In this document: one piece after another, positions 1 to 10,529 of the stretch
Layout of the letters: each line of letters opens with the position of its first letter
How positions within the stretch are numbered: the stretch's first letter is position 1
From: Clavaria fumosa
Taxonomy: Eukaryota > Basidiomycota > Agaricomycetes > Agaricales > Clavariaceae
Reading direction: 5' to 3'
NCBI GenBank assembly: GCA_951802425.1
Contig: OX637802.1
Span: 186,001 to 250,000 of the forward strand
DNA: 64,000 bases
Translations under genes and position numbers: made by a program
The notes under the pieces: model-generated
What the model was told of the DNA's origin: nothing
Database searches by the model: none
Seen by the model: the letters and a program-made list of their open reading frames with translations, nothing else

Positions 1-338
1 GATCCTAAAAACATCTCTGAGCTTTCGTCCTCATCGTCCTCGACGTTCTCCACGTCATCCGATCAACTCCGACCAACTCCGACGGACTCCGATCAACTTC
101 GGAGTTTTGACTTGTGTTCTGATCCTCCCTCAGGTATTGTTCTTGTTTGATAAATAGGGACACGTATATACGTGGTGGCACAACACATACGTTGAGGCCA
201 CAGTCCCATAAGTCTCTCTTCCTCGTGTTTACTTCTCCGTTTCTCTGATATCGGACTCCGACCGGACTCCAATAGAATATCTCCGCTCCACTCTGCTCCG
301 CTAACCCCTTCGCCGCTAACCTTGTTAGGACCTTGACA
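1..338 (+). repeat. 3' part of an LTR (window edge)
   Basis: This sequence matches, block for block, a second copy at 33042-33143 plus 35280-35474: the repeated 'caactccgac' stretch, the 'ggtggcacaacacatac' block and the closing 'gctaacctt..taggacc' block. Both end in ACA and are followed by a short shared stretch (tTGAAyTTCrC), as expected for an LTR end followed by internal retroelement sequence. The start lies outside the window. This copy keeps CpGs that are TG/CA in the 33-35 kb copy, so it is the younger one. The superfamily is not determined. Confidence 0.6.
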
Positions 339-845
339 TGTGCTTGAATTTCGCCATCAGCATCTTCTCAACATAGAATCTTGGCCGCGGTGGAAGTCTA
401 GGCAGCACAGGGTGGCAAAGGCGTCTTTCCTCAAATTTATCAGCCAGAATGGCGATTACACCTTGGTTCCATGCATTGTTGTAATGACCTTTGAAGTCGA
501 AGGCAAGATTCACCAGCCATCACAAGTTCTCACGTTGAGGTTGAGGTGTCAATGTCGTTCGAGAAGGACATTGACATGGCGTAGTTGCAACTGGTCTCAG
601 TGCATACCAGCTTTCCAGGGCAGCGTTGGACTTCCTCAGTGGGTCTCTCTTTCGCCTTTCTTTGGATTCGGCTGCTTATGTTTTCCTCTTGTTTTCTTTT
701 TGGTTTTGTTTTTCTATGGGTTAGCTAAGCATGACTGGGAACACGAGCCCGTATTCGCTAAGGGTACGGCCGGGCAGGGGATCTCGTTGGTGTTATCTCG
801 TTGGTCATCTATCTTTAATCATTCCCATTGCATGTTCATTTATCC
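339..845. other. No gene recognised
   Basis: After some 30 bases shared with the internal end of the element above, I see no conserved coding frame. A segment near 550-578 (ggtgtcaatg..gacattgacatggc) resembles 8585-8618, on the far side of the interrupted UTP22 gene. The stretch could hold early UTP22 exons that I cannot recognise. Confidence 0.4.
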
Positions 846-1795
846 CCGCCAGAAGAGTACACCACGCACCACGACACAGTGCTCGTTGACGCAGCGCATG
901 TAAACCTCCTTGCCGGGGTGCTGCTTAGTTCCCTTGAATTGGTATGCCCCTTTTTTCAGGATTTTTGAGCTTTAAGTAGTATTTTTTTGAGAGGCGCCAT
1001 TATCGCAGTTTGGCGTGCCGAGTTCTCGCTTTCATAGACAGTTCTCGTTTTCATTGATGTGCATTCTCCCCACAGCTGCTCCACGACACTCAACAGACGC
1101 TCCAGCGCCTGGATGTGCACACCGTGCGTCTTGGATACCCTAGCGACTGCGACGAGGGCGGTGCCAACGGTGGTGGGGCTGGTGCCGTGGCTGGGACTAC
1201 AGGACTGCTGGTGTCGGAGCTGGTATAGTTAGTGGCAACACAGCTGCGAACGCAGAGGCAGAGGCAGACGACGACGGCGGCCCGTTCAAAGCGGTCTTCT
1301 CGGATGGTCAGTGGGACCTCGTCACGCCCTTCGACACGCTCATACGCTGAGCATCTCCTCTTATCTGGATACTTCCTTTTTTATTTGGCCTGAGATGTAC
1401 TGACGCTATGTCATTCTCCCATGTGCCCGATCTGTACTGCTTGTACCACCTCCAATACACAATGTCCTTCTGCACATTGTCCACCATGACCACACAAAAC
1501 TCCCCTTCCCCTGATACACATATAACAAAGTGTCCATATGACTCATGCCCATCTGTGAATGCCCCTCACCCGTGCCTGCACCTTCTCCCAGGATGTCTCT
1601 TCCTCCCCTCCCCGTCGGCTTCCACCACAACGCCCACAGCAGATACAGACGCACTAATGGCAGCAGCGGCAGCAACAGATACCGGGACGCCCGCCTAGCA
1701 TGCGTGCTCTAGCGCGGGCCTGGCGAGTGCGTCGAGGCGCTCGGCGTGCTCGTCCCCCCCACCGGCACTATGTGGAATTTCAATGATGATGCTGC
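846..1795 (+). pseudogene. UTP22: UTP22/NOL6-like gene, 5' segment (interrupted)
   Basis: Short coding blocks in order match the Nrap/Utp22 family, a nucleolar component of the small-subunit processome (UtpC) needed for 18S rRNA maturation. Near 855-935 a frame reads HDTVLVDAAHVNLLAGVLL, like the family's 'HDTVFVDPSG.VNLLAGV' block, followed by an intron-like GT..AG. Near 1069-1110 it reads LLHDTQQTLQRLD, and near 1258-1350 GGPFKAVFSDGQWDLVTP followed by FDTLIR, like the 'FkavF..q.DL.trFD.viR' block. The gene is then broken by a copia element; TSD copies GCTGC at 1791-1795 and 6456-6460. Exact exons were not resolved. UTP22 is essential in yeast, so an intact copy probably exists elsewhere or as the other allele. 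Confidence 0.65.
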
Positions 1796-2024
1796 TATAG
1801 AAATCTAGGGTTACTGCGTTAGCTCAGTCAAATAGTGGACTGTATGTATTTGTTGTAGTACCTAGGGTTACTGCGTTCTACCCTAGGCCATCAGTACAGT
1901 TGTAATACGAAGTAAAAAGAGATAGACTCACAGCTCAGTCAAATAGTGGACTGAGCTGTGGCACTGCTACGTCGCAACCAAATAAACATACGCGTTATGT
2001 AATCTGTCCGGATGATTACCAATA
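1796..2024 (-). repeat. 3' LTR of the copia element
   Basis: 229 bp, matching the 5' LTR except for three transitions near 1889-1910. All three are CpG in one copy and TpG or CpA in the other. GCTGC at 1791-1795 is the second target-site copy. Confidence 0.92.
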
Positions 2025-2031
2025 CTCCCTC

Positions 2032-2634
2032 TCAAACGGGCAGAAGTGCGAGTTCCCGAACGAACGTTTCGAAGGCAGGCCGCGGGAGTGGCTTCGTAAA
2101 GCCGTCGGCGACGTTTTCACTCGTTGGGACGTATTCTACCTGGATAGTTCCTTGCTCAACTGCCTCGCAAATGAAATGATGTCGGATGTCGATGTGTTTG
2201 GTGCGTGCGTGGAATTTATTGTTCTTCGTTATCGCGATCGTTGACATGTTGTCCAACCACAACATCGTCGCTCCCGGTTCGTGCGCTCCCACCTCGGCCA
2301 GGAAACTCCTTATCCAGAATATCTCCCTCGCAGCTACCGCCGCTGCGACGTATTCCGCCTCGGTGCTGGATTGCGCAACTAGTGTCTGTCTCTTCGACGA
2401 CCAACTTACAGCACCTCGCCCGATTCGCATAACGAACCCAGAAATCGAGTGTCGGTCCGGCTGAGACGCCCAGTCGGCGTCAGAAAAGACTTCAGGGCGT
2501 GTGCCCTTTCCCCCCAGAGTGAGCCAGAGGTTTCTCGTAGTGAACAAGTAGCTTATCACTCGCTTCATTGCCTCCCAGTGCGCTTGCACCGGGTTTATCG
2601 TGAACTGCGACAGCAGACCTACGGCTAGTTGCAC
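2032..2634 (-). pseudogene. copia RNase H
   Basis: 200 codons in the RT frame after one stop. Diagnostic blocks: DADWASQPDRHSISGF, SSTEAEYVAAAVAAREIFW, DN in LWLDNMSTIAI, HARTKHIDIRHHF and ENVADGFTKPLP. The D-E-D catalytic residues are present. It ends 8 nt before the 3' LTR. The enzyme removes RNA template during cDNA synthesis. Confidence 0.93.
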
Positions 2635-2658
2635 GTCGGGTCGCGATATTACAGCTGG

Positions 2659-3966
2659 CTAGAGGACCCCGCCGCACGCTTCCTGATAAGGTGCGTTGAT
2701 CGGGTTCACAGGGCACTGATCTTTTGACAGTGTTACCCCTGGGTCCATGGGAATGTGGACCGCGTGTCCGTTTTGTAGTCCAAACCGCTTCGCTAGCACC
2801 TCAAGGTACGCCTGTTGGTTCAGCGCTATTGTGCGCGCGGCCCTGTCTTGTTTGACCTCGAATCCCAGGAGCCATGACAACTCGCCTTGATCGGTTATTT
2901 CAAATGACTTTCGCAATTCAGTTTTCACCCGGTCGACAGCTGACCGTGTGCTCCCCATCACGACCATGTCATCCGTGGAAACGGTAACATGTACGCTTTG
3001 TTCGTCTTGTGTTCTGATGAACGCTGATTGGTCCAGTTTGGACACGTTGAAGCCAAGGGATATAAAGGTAGAGGCCATCATTCGATACCACATTCGCCCT
3101 AATTGTTTTAGCCCGTATTGGCCCTTTCGCAGCCTGCAGACTTTGCGCGTCGCGTTCTCGAGCAGTACTCCGTGCGGCAGCTCCATGTAGACCTCTTCCT
3201 CAAGGTCAGCATTCAGATAAGCGCCAACGACATCGAGCTGATCAATTTCCCAGTCACGTTGCGCAGCCAGCGCGAGGAAGACGCGGATGGATGCGATCTT
3301 CGCCGCTGCGGCGAACGTTTCGTTATAGTTCGTACCTTTGGTCTGCCTATGGCCTCCTGCGACGACTCGAGCCTTATATTTTAGGATTTCGCCGTTAGGG
3401 CCCAGCTTTAGCCTGAAGACGTAGCCGCACGGGATAACTGGTTTGTCCGGTGGGCGGTCGACAATATCCCAGGTGCGTGCACGGCTTAACTGGTCTAACT
3501 CTATCTGATAAGCTTTCTCCCATTGGTTTGCATCAGGGCCAGCGAGCGCTTGAGCGATAGTGCGCGGTTCTACGCCAATAGAGCCGGCATGAAGAGCAAA
3601 CATTGGCGGGTGGTTAGCTGTATCAAGGTGAGTAGCATTAGCGGCTGTCCCTTTCGGTGCGTAACCTGCCAAAGTTTTGTAGAATCCTGGCTGGGGGCGC
3701 GCGCGGCGAGGAAGTAAGTCGTCATCGTGGGCAGGGATCTCTGGGAGATCAAGCGGTATGTGCTGTTGTTGATGTTCGTTCAGAGGATCATGCTGATATT
3801 CGTCAAGCATGGTGCTCTTGTGATTCGAATCGTCTAGGTTTAGAGGGGTGTCAATCGGTTCGGATTGGGAGGTGGAATGCTGACTGAGCATATTCGTCCT
3901 CCCCTCAGGCAGTAGTTCACCTGTCCACACGATGGGGTCAGTATCCTCTTTTAGATTGAATACCAC
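2659..3966 (-). pseudogene. copia reverse transcriptase
   Basis: 435 codons. RT blocks include KARVVAGG, the QLDVVGAYLNADLEEEVYM segment and KGQYGLKQ. The catalytic box reads VSTDDMVVMG where many copia elements have YVDD: the two Asp are kept, Tyr-Val is Ser-Thr. This may be lineage-typical rather than damage. The frame ends at a TAG (2659-2661) just before the RNase H part. There is no ATG at the start because this is a continuation of the upstream frame. Confidence 0.93.
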
Positions 3967-3969
3967 CTC

Positions 3970-5691
3970 TCACTCGATTCTGATTTGCCTTTTATCAGGA
4001 AAGTAAATTCTATATCCTGTACTTGTTGAGTCGATGCCAATAAAATGGCCCATGCGTGCTCGACGATCGAGCTTGCCTGCGTCAACGATCTTCACCCAGG
4101 CTGGAGTGCTGAAGGGTACTAACTTAGATAAGTTTGGATGGTTGGCATAGCGGGTGTAAAAAGGTGTTTCGCCTTCGAGAGCGCGGGTAGGTGACCTATT
4201 CTTTATCCAAGCTGTGTGCTTCATGGCTTCACCCCATAGGAACTTCGGAAGCTTGGAATCGATGAGCATCGCTCTCGCGAGTTCCGCCTTTGTTCTGTTC
4301 CAACGCTCGACAGCTCCGACTTGCTCGTGGGTGTCATGGGTGGTGAGTTCTCGCTTCGTACCTTTCTCGGCAAGATGGGCTGAGAATACGTCACTGTTGA
4401 ATTCGCTGCCACGATCAGAATGGAGAAATTTTATCTTTGTATTGTCGTGAGTATTGATTTGAGCCTCCAAACGTTTGTAGGCACCAAAAGCGTCTGACTT
4501 TTTGTGCAGGAGGGATATTTCAGTCCAGCGAGTCGCATCGTCGACGAAGTCGATGGTGTATCGGCTGCCGCCGATTGTTTCAACAGAGGCCGGACCCCAT
4601 ACGTCAGCGTGAATGCGCTCCCCATAAGATTTCGCTCGGTTAGTTGCTTTATCAGGGAAAGGCAGCCGGTGCGGCTTGGCCTGAGCGCATGCGTCGCAGA
4701 AAACTGGGTCAGATGAGGTGTCTATCGCCATTCCGAGTATTTTGCCTGTGGATATGGCATGTTTAACTGCAGCATAGTTTATGTGGCCCAGAGCACGGTG
4801 TGCCTCAAAAAGCGTAAGTGTTTTTTGATTCTTGGCCAGGTGAGCTTCTAAAGGCAATGATTGTATGCGATATAGGCCGCCTAACTTAGGGATCTGGGCA
4901 AGTATCTTCCCGTTTGTGTCCTTTATCTGGCAAAGGTTATCTGTGAACTTAGCAGCGTAGCCGGCATCATCCAGTTTCCCAATAGAGACTAGCGTAAATG
5001 CCATGCAAGGTGCGTGCACAACGTTTCTCAGTCGTAACGTGCTTACGCTCTGGCCATTTTGGGTTTGTAGGATGATATCGCCATGACCAACGGCTTTCAA
5101 TTCACGTCCATCGGCGGCGGTGATTGCTGTCGGGCTAGTAGGCAAGTAGCTTACGAACATGGATCTATCCGGACAGAAGTGCGCAGTAGCGCCGCTGTCA
5201 AGAATAATGTCTCGCAATTTTGGCGTTGGGTATGCGGCTGCAGCAGCTTCGTGCTGGTCCCCAAGGCAAGTAAACGCGAGGTATTCGTCGTCATGCTCTT
5301 GCTTTTTGGTTGACACAGCTGCGGTGTTAGCCTTGTCCTTTTCCTTTTTCTTTTGCCATGGAGCCTGGCCTTGTTTAGCTCTGCCGTCAGCATAGCAGTT
5401 TTCTGCCTTATGATTCGTACGTTTGCAGTTTGTACACAGCATTTTTGTGCTTGAATCGTCTGACTTTCCTTTGCGTCCTCTAGTCTTTTTGACATGGAGG
5501 GCTGTGTCACCGGATTTCGAGGCAAGATCTGCGATTTCGCGTTGTCTTGCTTCCTCAAGGATGATGCGCATAAGGTCATTTGGGGAGATTTCCGTAGATG
5601 ACAAGCTTGCAGTGTGAGTGATTGAGTGGAGAAGACTGCGATAGCTGGGTGGCAAGGAGGTAAGTATCATGGTCGCGAAGTTGTCGTCCAT
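3970..5691 (-). pseudogene. copia Gag zinc knuckle, protease and integrase
   Basis: 573 codons in the same frame as the upstream Gag. In order: a CCHC knuckle (CTNCKRTNHKAENC), an aspartic protease active site (ILDSGATAHFCPD), a GAG-pre-integrase block (HRALGHINYAAVKHAI) with a following CDACAQAK zinc-binding end, and the integrase core. All three integrase acidic residues are visible: D in IHADVWGP, D in HSDRGSEF and E in GAVERWNR. The frame stops at TGA 3970-3972 and resumes at once in the RT segment. Integrase inserts the cDNA; protease matures Gag-Pol. Confidence 0.93.
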
Positions 5692-5721
5692 GACTGATGC
5701 GCCTATGCCTTCGAGTTCATC

Positions 5722-6222
5722 TCAAATTTTTATCATCGCATTCAGATGGGCTTTGACATCTCCATCTTCAGGACAGATCATAGATTGTAACCTGTGACGT
5801 GTGTCTACTTTGTGAAGCTGACTCTTTCGTGTAGCGTCAGTCCGGATTGCCTTCCACATGTTGGATGCGGATAAGGATTTGATGGCTGTAGCGAGGCGTG
5901 GGGATACCATAGTAAGTAATATGTGCTGGGCACTATATTCCTTTTGCTCGTATTCATCAAATTTTCGTTCCTTTTCTTCAAGGTCTTCGTCAGTAGCTTT
6001 TATCCCTGGAGCTTTCATAGAGATTCCGGCCTCTTCAGGGTAACCAACTGGTTTTCGTGCAGTTCCGTCACAGTGTCTTATCAATCCTCTCGCGCCCATA
6101 GCAGTGCGGGCTTTCGACTCGTAGTCGGCCCAGTTCGCTCCATCGTCGCGGAGTTGAGGAACACCTATGGCGTTGGAAGAGGTATTGGCAGTCGTGATGT
6201 CATTTTGCGCAACGAATCTCAT
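5722..6222 (-). pseudogene. copia Gag, N-terminal part
   Basis: 166 codons from an ATG 5 nt inside the LTR boundary to a TGA. It begins MRFVAQNDITTANTS and contains a typical copia Gag helical region (NWADYESKARTAMGARGL; later MWKAIRTDATRKSQLHKVDT). The frame continues without shift past the TGA into the next feature (DELEGIGASVMDDNF), so this is one Gag-Pol frame with a nonsense mutation, most simply CGA to TGA. Role: capsid protein of the virus-like particle. Confidence 0.85.
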
Positions 6223-6226
6223 AATC
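6209..6226 (-). other. Probable primer-binding site, internal part of tRNA-Met
   Basis: The bases directly inside the 5' LTR read, on the plus strand, GAATCTCATAATC. This contains TCTCATAATC, the anticodon-loop sequence typical of eukaryotic elongator tRNA-Met (CAT anticodon). Drosophila copia and yeast Ty5 are known to prime from a cut tRNA-Met at the anticodon loop. The gag ATG (6222-6220) lies in this site and is the complement of the CAT anticodon. Confidence 0.5.
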
Positions 6227-6455
6227 TATAGAAATCTAGGGTTACTGCGTTAGCTCAGTCAAATAGTGGACTGTATGTATTTGTTGTAGTACCTAGGGTT
6301 ACTGCGTTCTACCCTAGGCCGTCAGTACGGTTGTAATATGAAGTAAAAAGAGATAGACTCACAGCTCAGTCAAATAGTGGACTGAGCTGTGGCACTGCTA
6401 CGTCGCAACCAAATAAACATACGCGTTATGTAATCTGTCCGGATGATTACCAATA
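6227..6455 (-). repeat. 5' LTR of the copia element
   Basis: 229 bp. Read on the minus strand it begins TATTGG and ends CTATA, so the usual TG..CA ends are replaced by TA..TA. The outer boundary is fixed by the GCTGC duplication at 6456-6460. Confidence 0.92.
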
Positions 6456-9400
6456 GCTGCCGCTGCCGGGAACGACGCTGACGACACTGAAATGGCTGGC
6501 ACTGGCGTTGCCGACGCCAGCGGCCTGGGCCACACTTGGAAGGCGGCGGTTAAAGCGCCAGGCTCGCCGGCGAAGCGACACGCGTAGAGCAGGGCGCGGG
6601 CGTGTCCACATCTGCATCTGCAGTTGTTCCTGCTCTGGCCCACACACTTGGGATGACTGTGCAGCTAACAGAGGATCCGATGGCGACGAGAATGGAGGCA
6701 TACGTCGGCCTCATGCACCATTCGCAGCCGGCTCGTGGACCACGGGCCACCTGCTGTGGATGCTGTGGTGACTGCACCAGAGGCGAAAACTGGAAGAACA
6801 GTGAAGGCGACGACAGATGCTCCGCCGCCAACAGATCCACCAGCAGCAGTGACAGCAGCATCGGCGCCCGCCCAGACCACGGATGCACAGATGGACGTGG
6901 TGCACTTCCAAGCGCTGTGGTGCGCTAAGGCAGAGCTATGGCACATCAAGGACGGACATATTCCAAGGGCGTCATGTGGTGAGACGAGGGCGTGGTAGCG
7001 CGTCTGCATTTGCTGGTGATCCATTTTGGTGTGGGAGCTGAGAAAAACACGGATAATGCAATGAAGGTGGATACGCCGAAGGACGGCGTCAAAAGCTCTC
7101 CCACTTGCACGAACAAGGTGGCCGTGCTCCTCCCGGGCCCTTCGACTGTGTGTTGCGACTCCCCACGCCGATCATGGCTTTGTACCGTGCACGCGGGGTC
7201 GACACGGGAAACAAGGCTGCCCTGCGCGCGTTTGAGGAGCTCGCGTGGCACGTACACACTCTGGGGGGTGGGGGCAGTGCCACGAAAAGCAAGGAACGGC
7301 AACGCGACGACTCTCCCGCTAGCGGTAGCGAGTATCAGCCCCACCAGCGCACACACGAGTGCGTGTGAGCTGGTGCCGGTGCCCACGTCGCTGCAGCCTG
7401 CGCTGCTGGTGGGCGCGCGCTTCCTCTCGCCGATGGCGGCGGTGCTTTGCATTCAAGCGGTCAACGATGTGGCCAGATGACCTCGGCGCGGTGCGTGCCG
7501 TCGCGCTCGCGCTGCTCAAGCGCCTCACCGATGGGCTGATACACCGCATGTGTGGTGCACATGCGGCGGTCGTCCTTGGCGCCCCCTCGCTTCGCAACGG
7601 TGGGCACGGCAATGCCAATGGCCCTGGGGAGGCTGCCCAAAACGGCACCCGTGCAATTGGACGTACGCGACAGTGATGGTGCATACCTCGAGGTGGTCAC
7701 CCACTGGGTGGGCGTTCGTCCTGCGCATATCACACGCCTTGCAGACGGCGGGCTGGTGCCATACATAAAATGGCCCCCGGCTAGCGGCGGAGGCATGGGC
7801 GCGGGCGGGGACGCCTCGCCGCTGTTGCTCCGGAGGGCGGCCCGGTGCGCGCTGGAGTGGCCCACGCGCCGGTTCGTACATGTGCCGCGGCACCACTACT
7901 TCAAAGCGTAGGCAGGGACGGTGCCGCTCGTGAAGCGCTGGTTGAGTGGCTCTTGTGCAGGCGCGGCTCGAGCGACAAGGACCTCATGTGTGAGCGCAAG
8001 GAGGACGACAGGCTGGAGGAGGGGGGAGCGGGAGCAGGAGTGTCTACCCCATTGCTGTTCGACCTCGTGGTGCCATCCACTGCGGCTTCCTTGCCGTCCC
8101 TGTTCCTGTGCAGTTGTCTGGCTGCCGGCAAGTGGGTCGGCGTGTGCAGTGCAAGATGTGAGCATTTACTTCCCTGCCAGCAACAGGCATGATGACAATG
8201 ACTGGGTTGGTGTGCCCTCGGCAGCCACGACAGCCAGGGACAGTGACGATAGAAGCCATACACGACGGCAGCGATGGCAGCCACGATAGCTTAATCTTTG
8301 TAAGAATCATACTTCCTCTTCCCTTTTTTTCTCTTCTCACTGAGTGCCACACCCACAGACCAGCTTCTACATTGCGTTCTAGATCTTGTCCAAGTCAATT
8401 GATTGAGGACCCGTCATTCAACTTCCACAGCCTCTCGCCGCCACTAGGGCACCCCTCTGCCCACATATGTGCTCACTGCAGGTGCTGCCATTTGTTGTGG
8501 TTGATGGACACATGTGTGTCGTGGGGATGACAAAGTGAGCACAGACCTCGAGGTTGTCACGATGGGTAAGGACAAGAATAAGGCCAAGGTGTCAATGCCG
8601 TCGGAGGACATTGACATGGCAGACGAGGACCAGGTACTTTTTCGTGTAATGACTTTTATTCATTGGCTGACCACAAATATTGTACAGTATAAGTGGCTTG
8701 TGGAATCGCTAGGATGATCATATGAATGTCTGCTGGAGAGTGATGTTGTATTCTAGGAGGGGTTCCGGCACCCTGCTTGTAGGATGTCACTGTGCGTACC
8801 TTGCAGAACTCCTCTGATATCTTGTCTCGATGTCTGAAGTTCTCCTCTATACGTTTTCTCACCAAGGTTATACCTTGTTGAGACAGTGCCTGGCGCTGTC
8901 AATGAGGCTGTGGAGGTGTTGTATGCATGGTGGGAGCGGCGACGTGGGGGCGAGCGTCTTGCGTAGCAAGGAGCGCGGATTCTGCTCAGTCGTTTGCTTC
9001 TTGAGCAAGTGGCGGTGGGACCAGGGGCTGCTGTACTTCCCGTTGCTTGGAGGCACAGAGGACGGCAGCGGCGATGCTGTTGCTGGCGCTCCTTCTGGTC
9101 CTTTGCTGCCGCCGACGTGGCTTCCGTCGTCGTTCTCGTCGTCTCTCGGCTGTTGGAAATTGTCTACGGAGGTGGATAGGATGGGCATGTGTGGACTGGA
9201 CGGGGCCTGGTCGCCAACCGGGTCCATCCAGGCACTGGCGAAGGCGAGGTGGGGGCTTCTGAAGGGAGTCAGTGGACGGGACCACATCCCCGTCCATGTC
9301 GGTGCCATCTACCTATTCTCAATTTCTCTCAGTCAAGCTCATCATTCCCCCTTCACTTTTGGTTGTAGGAACATGGCCGTCCAGCAAATACTTACACCCG

Positions 9401-10010
9401 TGGATGACTATGATATCATGCTGCGGCTGGGCGTCACCGCGCTCCCGCGATACGTGCAGAATGTGCGTCCGGATGCTGCCGTGCTGACTCGCCTCCCTGC
9501 GTCTTCTGACACGGATACCAGCTTATCGGCCCTCCGTGTGGGTTTTGACCGGGCCGCCATGCTGTTTGACAAACTTAGGGTGAGATTTTCTGTATTCTTA
9601 ATACGCCTGCTTCAGGCGGCTTCCCGGACCCCTCGCCCTGTGCTTTGAATGTTGTCGGGCTGAGTCCTCACCCATTTTTTTCTGTAGTGGGCACATTGCA
9701 CTTTTTCTACGACCCTGCGGGTGGGGACACGTTCAGCGCCATGTGGGACACACAGGTGAAAATGCCTCAGGTATTCAAAGTCCTCAATGGGTTCTCCAGC
9801 TTGCCCACAAGCCAAGGTTAGAGCCGGTTTCTGATGCATCTGGAGTTGACTGAAAGGCGCCTTTCTTTTTACCCACAATGTGTACCCTAGCCCAAGGACA
9901 AGAAGAACAAGCAGAAGAATGTCGTGGTGTTGAACAGGCAGCCTGTGCTTAGTGAGATTGGGAGGCTGGGTCTGGGTCTACTTGCTGAGATTCGGTTTCT
10001 GGGCACAAGG
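6456..10010 (+). pseudogene. UTP22: UTP22/NOL6-like gene, 3' segment
   Basis: Continuation of the gene interrupted at 1795, with family blocks in order. 6860-6960 reads VVHFQALWCAKAELWHIKDG (family 'HFRaFWG.KaELRrFkDG'). 6990-7030 reads LLVIHFGVG; 7210-7260 ALRAFEELAWHVHTL; 7390-7480 covers LLVGARFLSPMAAVL, then MWPDDLGAVRAVAL. 7835-7895 reads ALEWPTRRFVHVPRHH and 7912-7950 AGTVPLVKRWLSG. 8955-9055 holds SKERGFCSVV then WRWDQGLLYFPLL, and 9155-9260 STEVDR..IQALAKARW. 9378-9590 reads LTPVDDYDIMLRLG then YVQNV; 9688-9815 FFYDPAGGD then FKVLNGFSSLP; 9900-9985 VVVLNRQPVLSEIGRLG. Frames change across GT..AG introns. I did not prove that every exon is open. Confidence 0.68.
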
Positions 10011-10139
10011 CACCGGTGTAGTAAACAGGGTTGTTCTCTATCATGAAAATTTAATCAGCATAAAATATCTTCTAAAGTTGAATCAAAGCCAGTCTAAGAC
10101 CACTCGAATCAGTTTGACCTTTTCCTGATACATTCAACC

Positions 10140-10220
10140 ATGCATTTTCCCAAGCAGTTGCCCACTCATTGCCCGCTCATTGCCCACTCATTGCCCACCC
10201 ATTGCCCACTCATTGCCCTT
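10140..10220. repeat. Short tandem repeat, unit near CATTGCCCACT
   Basis: Five to six imperfect copies of a 10-11 bp unit (cattgcccact / cattgcccgct / cattgcccacc) stand in AT-rich sequence. The surrounding 10020-10530 has no recognisable gene and almost no CpG. Confidence 0.8.
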
Positions 10221-10529
10221 TGATCAGGGCAATGAGTTTAGACTTGGTCTGAATTTGGAATTTACAATAAGATTTAAAAGTCAATCTAATTTCCAAGTAA
10301 TCATTGTGCCTAAATGTGAATCAAAACATTAAGTACTGACTACAATTTGGATCTGGCCCAAATTTGGTATTTTATTGGGGATTAATTTCCAAGTTTGACT
10401 TAACATTTTGTGCCAGTTTTAACTCCAAATTTGGATTCAGATTTAAATGTTTATTTTTATTCAAAGTTTAAGATGGCATTTAAATTGACATTTAGCCAGT
10501 TCTAAATACAGAAACCCCTGATGTGTCAC

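Larger units (their letters stand above)
1796..6455 (-). mobile_element. Ty1/copia LTR retrotransposon, full length
   Basis: A complete element on the minus strand: two 229-bp LTRs (6227-6455 is 5', 1796-2024 is 3') flanked by the 5-bp duplication GCTGC. Order is gag, zinc knuckle, protease, GAG-pre-integrase, integrase, reverse transcriptase, RNase H, as in copia (integrase before RT). One frame runs from 6222 to 2032 and is broken only by three stops: TGA at 5722-5724, TGA at 3970-3972 and TAG at 2659-2661. The LTRs differ at three sites I can see (all CpG versus TpG/CpA), so insertion is fairly recent. It sits inside the UTP22-like gene in antisense orientation. Confidence 0.95.

Noticed and set aside
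340..903. 187-codon ORF after the first LTR as a gene
   Set aside because: No conserved motif; its last part overlaps the UTP22 block in a different frame.
8830..9648. 272-codon ORF as one intact exon
   Set aside because: It strings together true Utp22 exon blocks with intron sequence; frames of the family blocks change across GT..AG borders.
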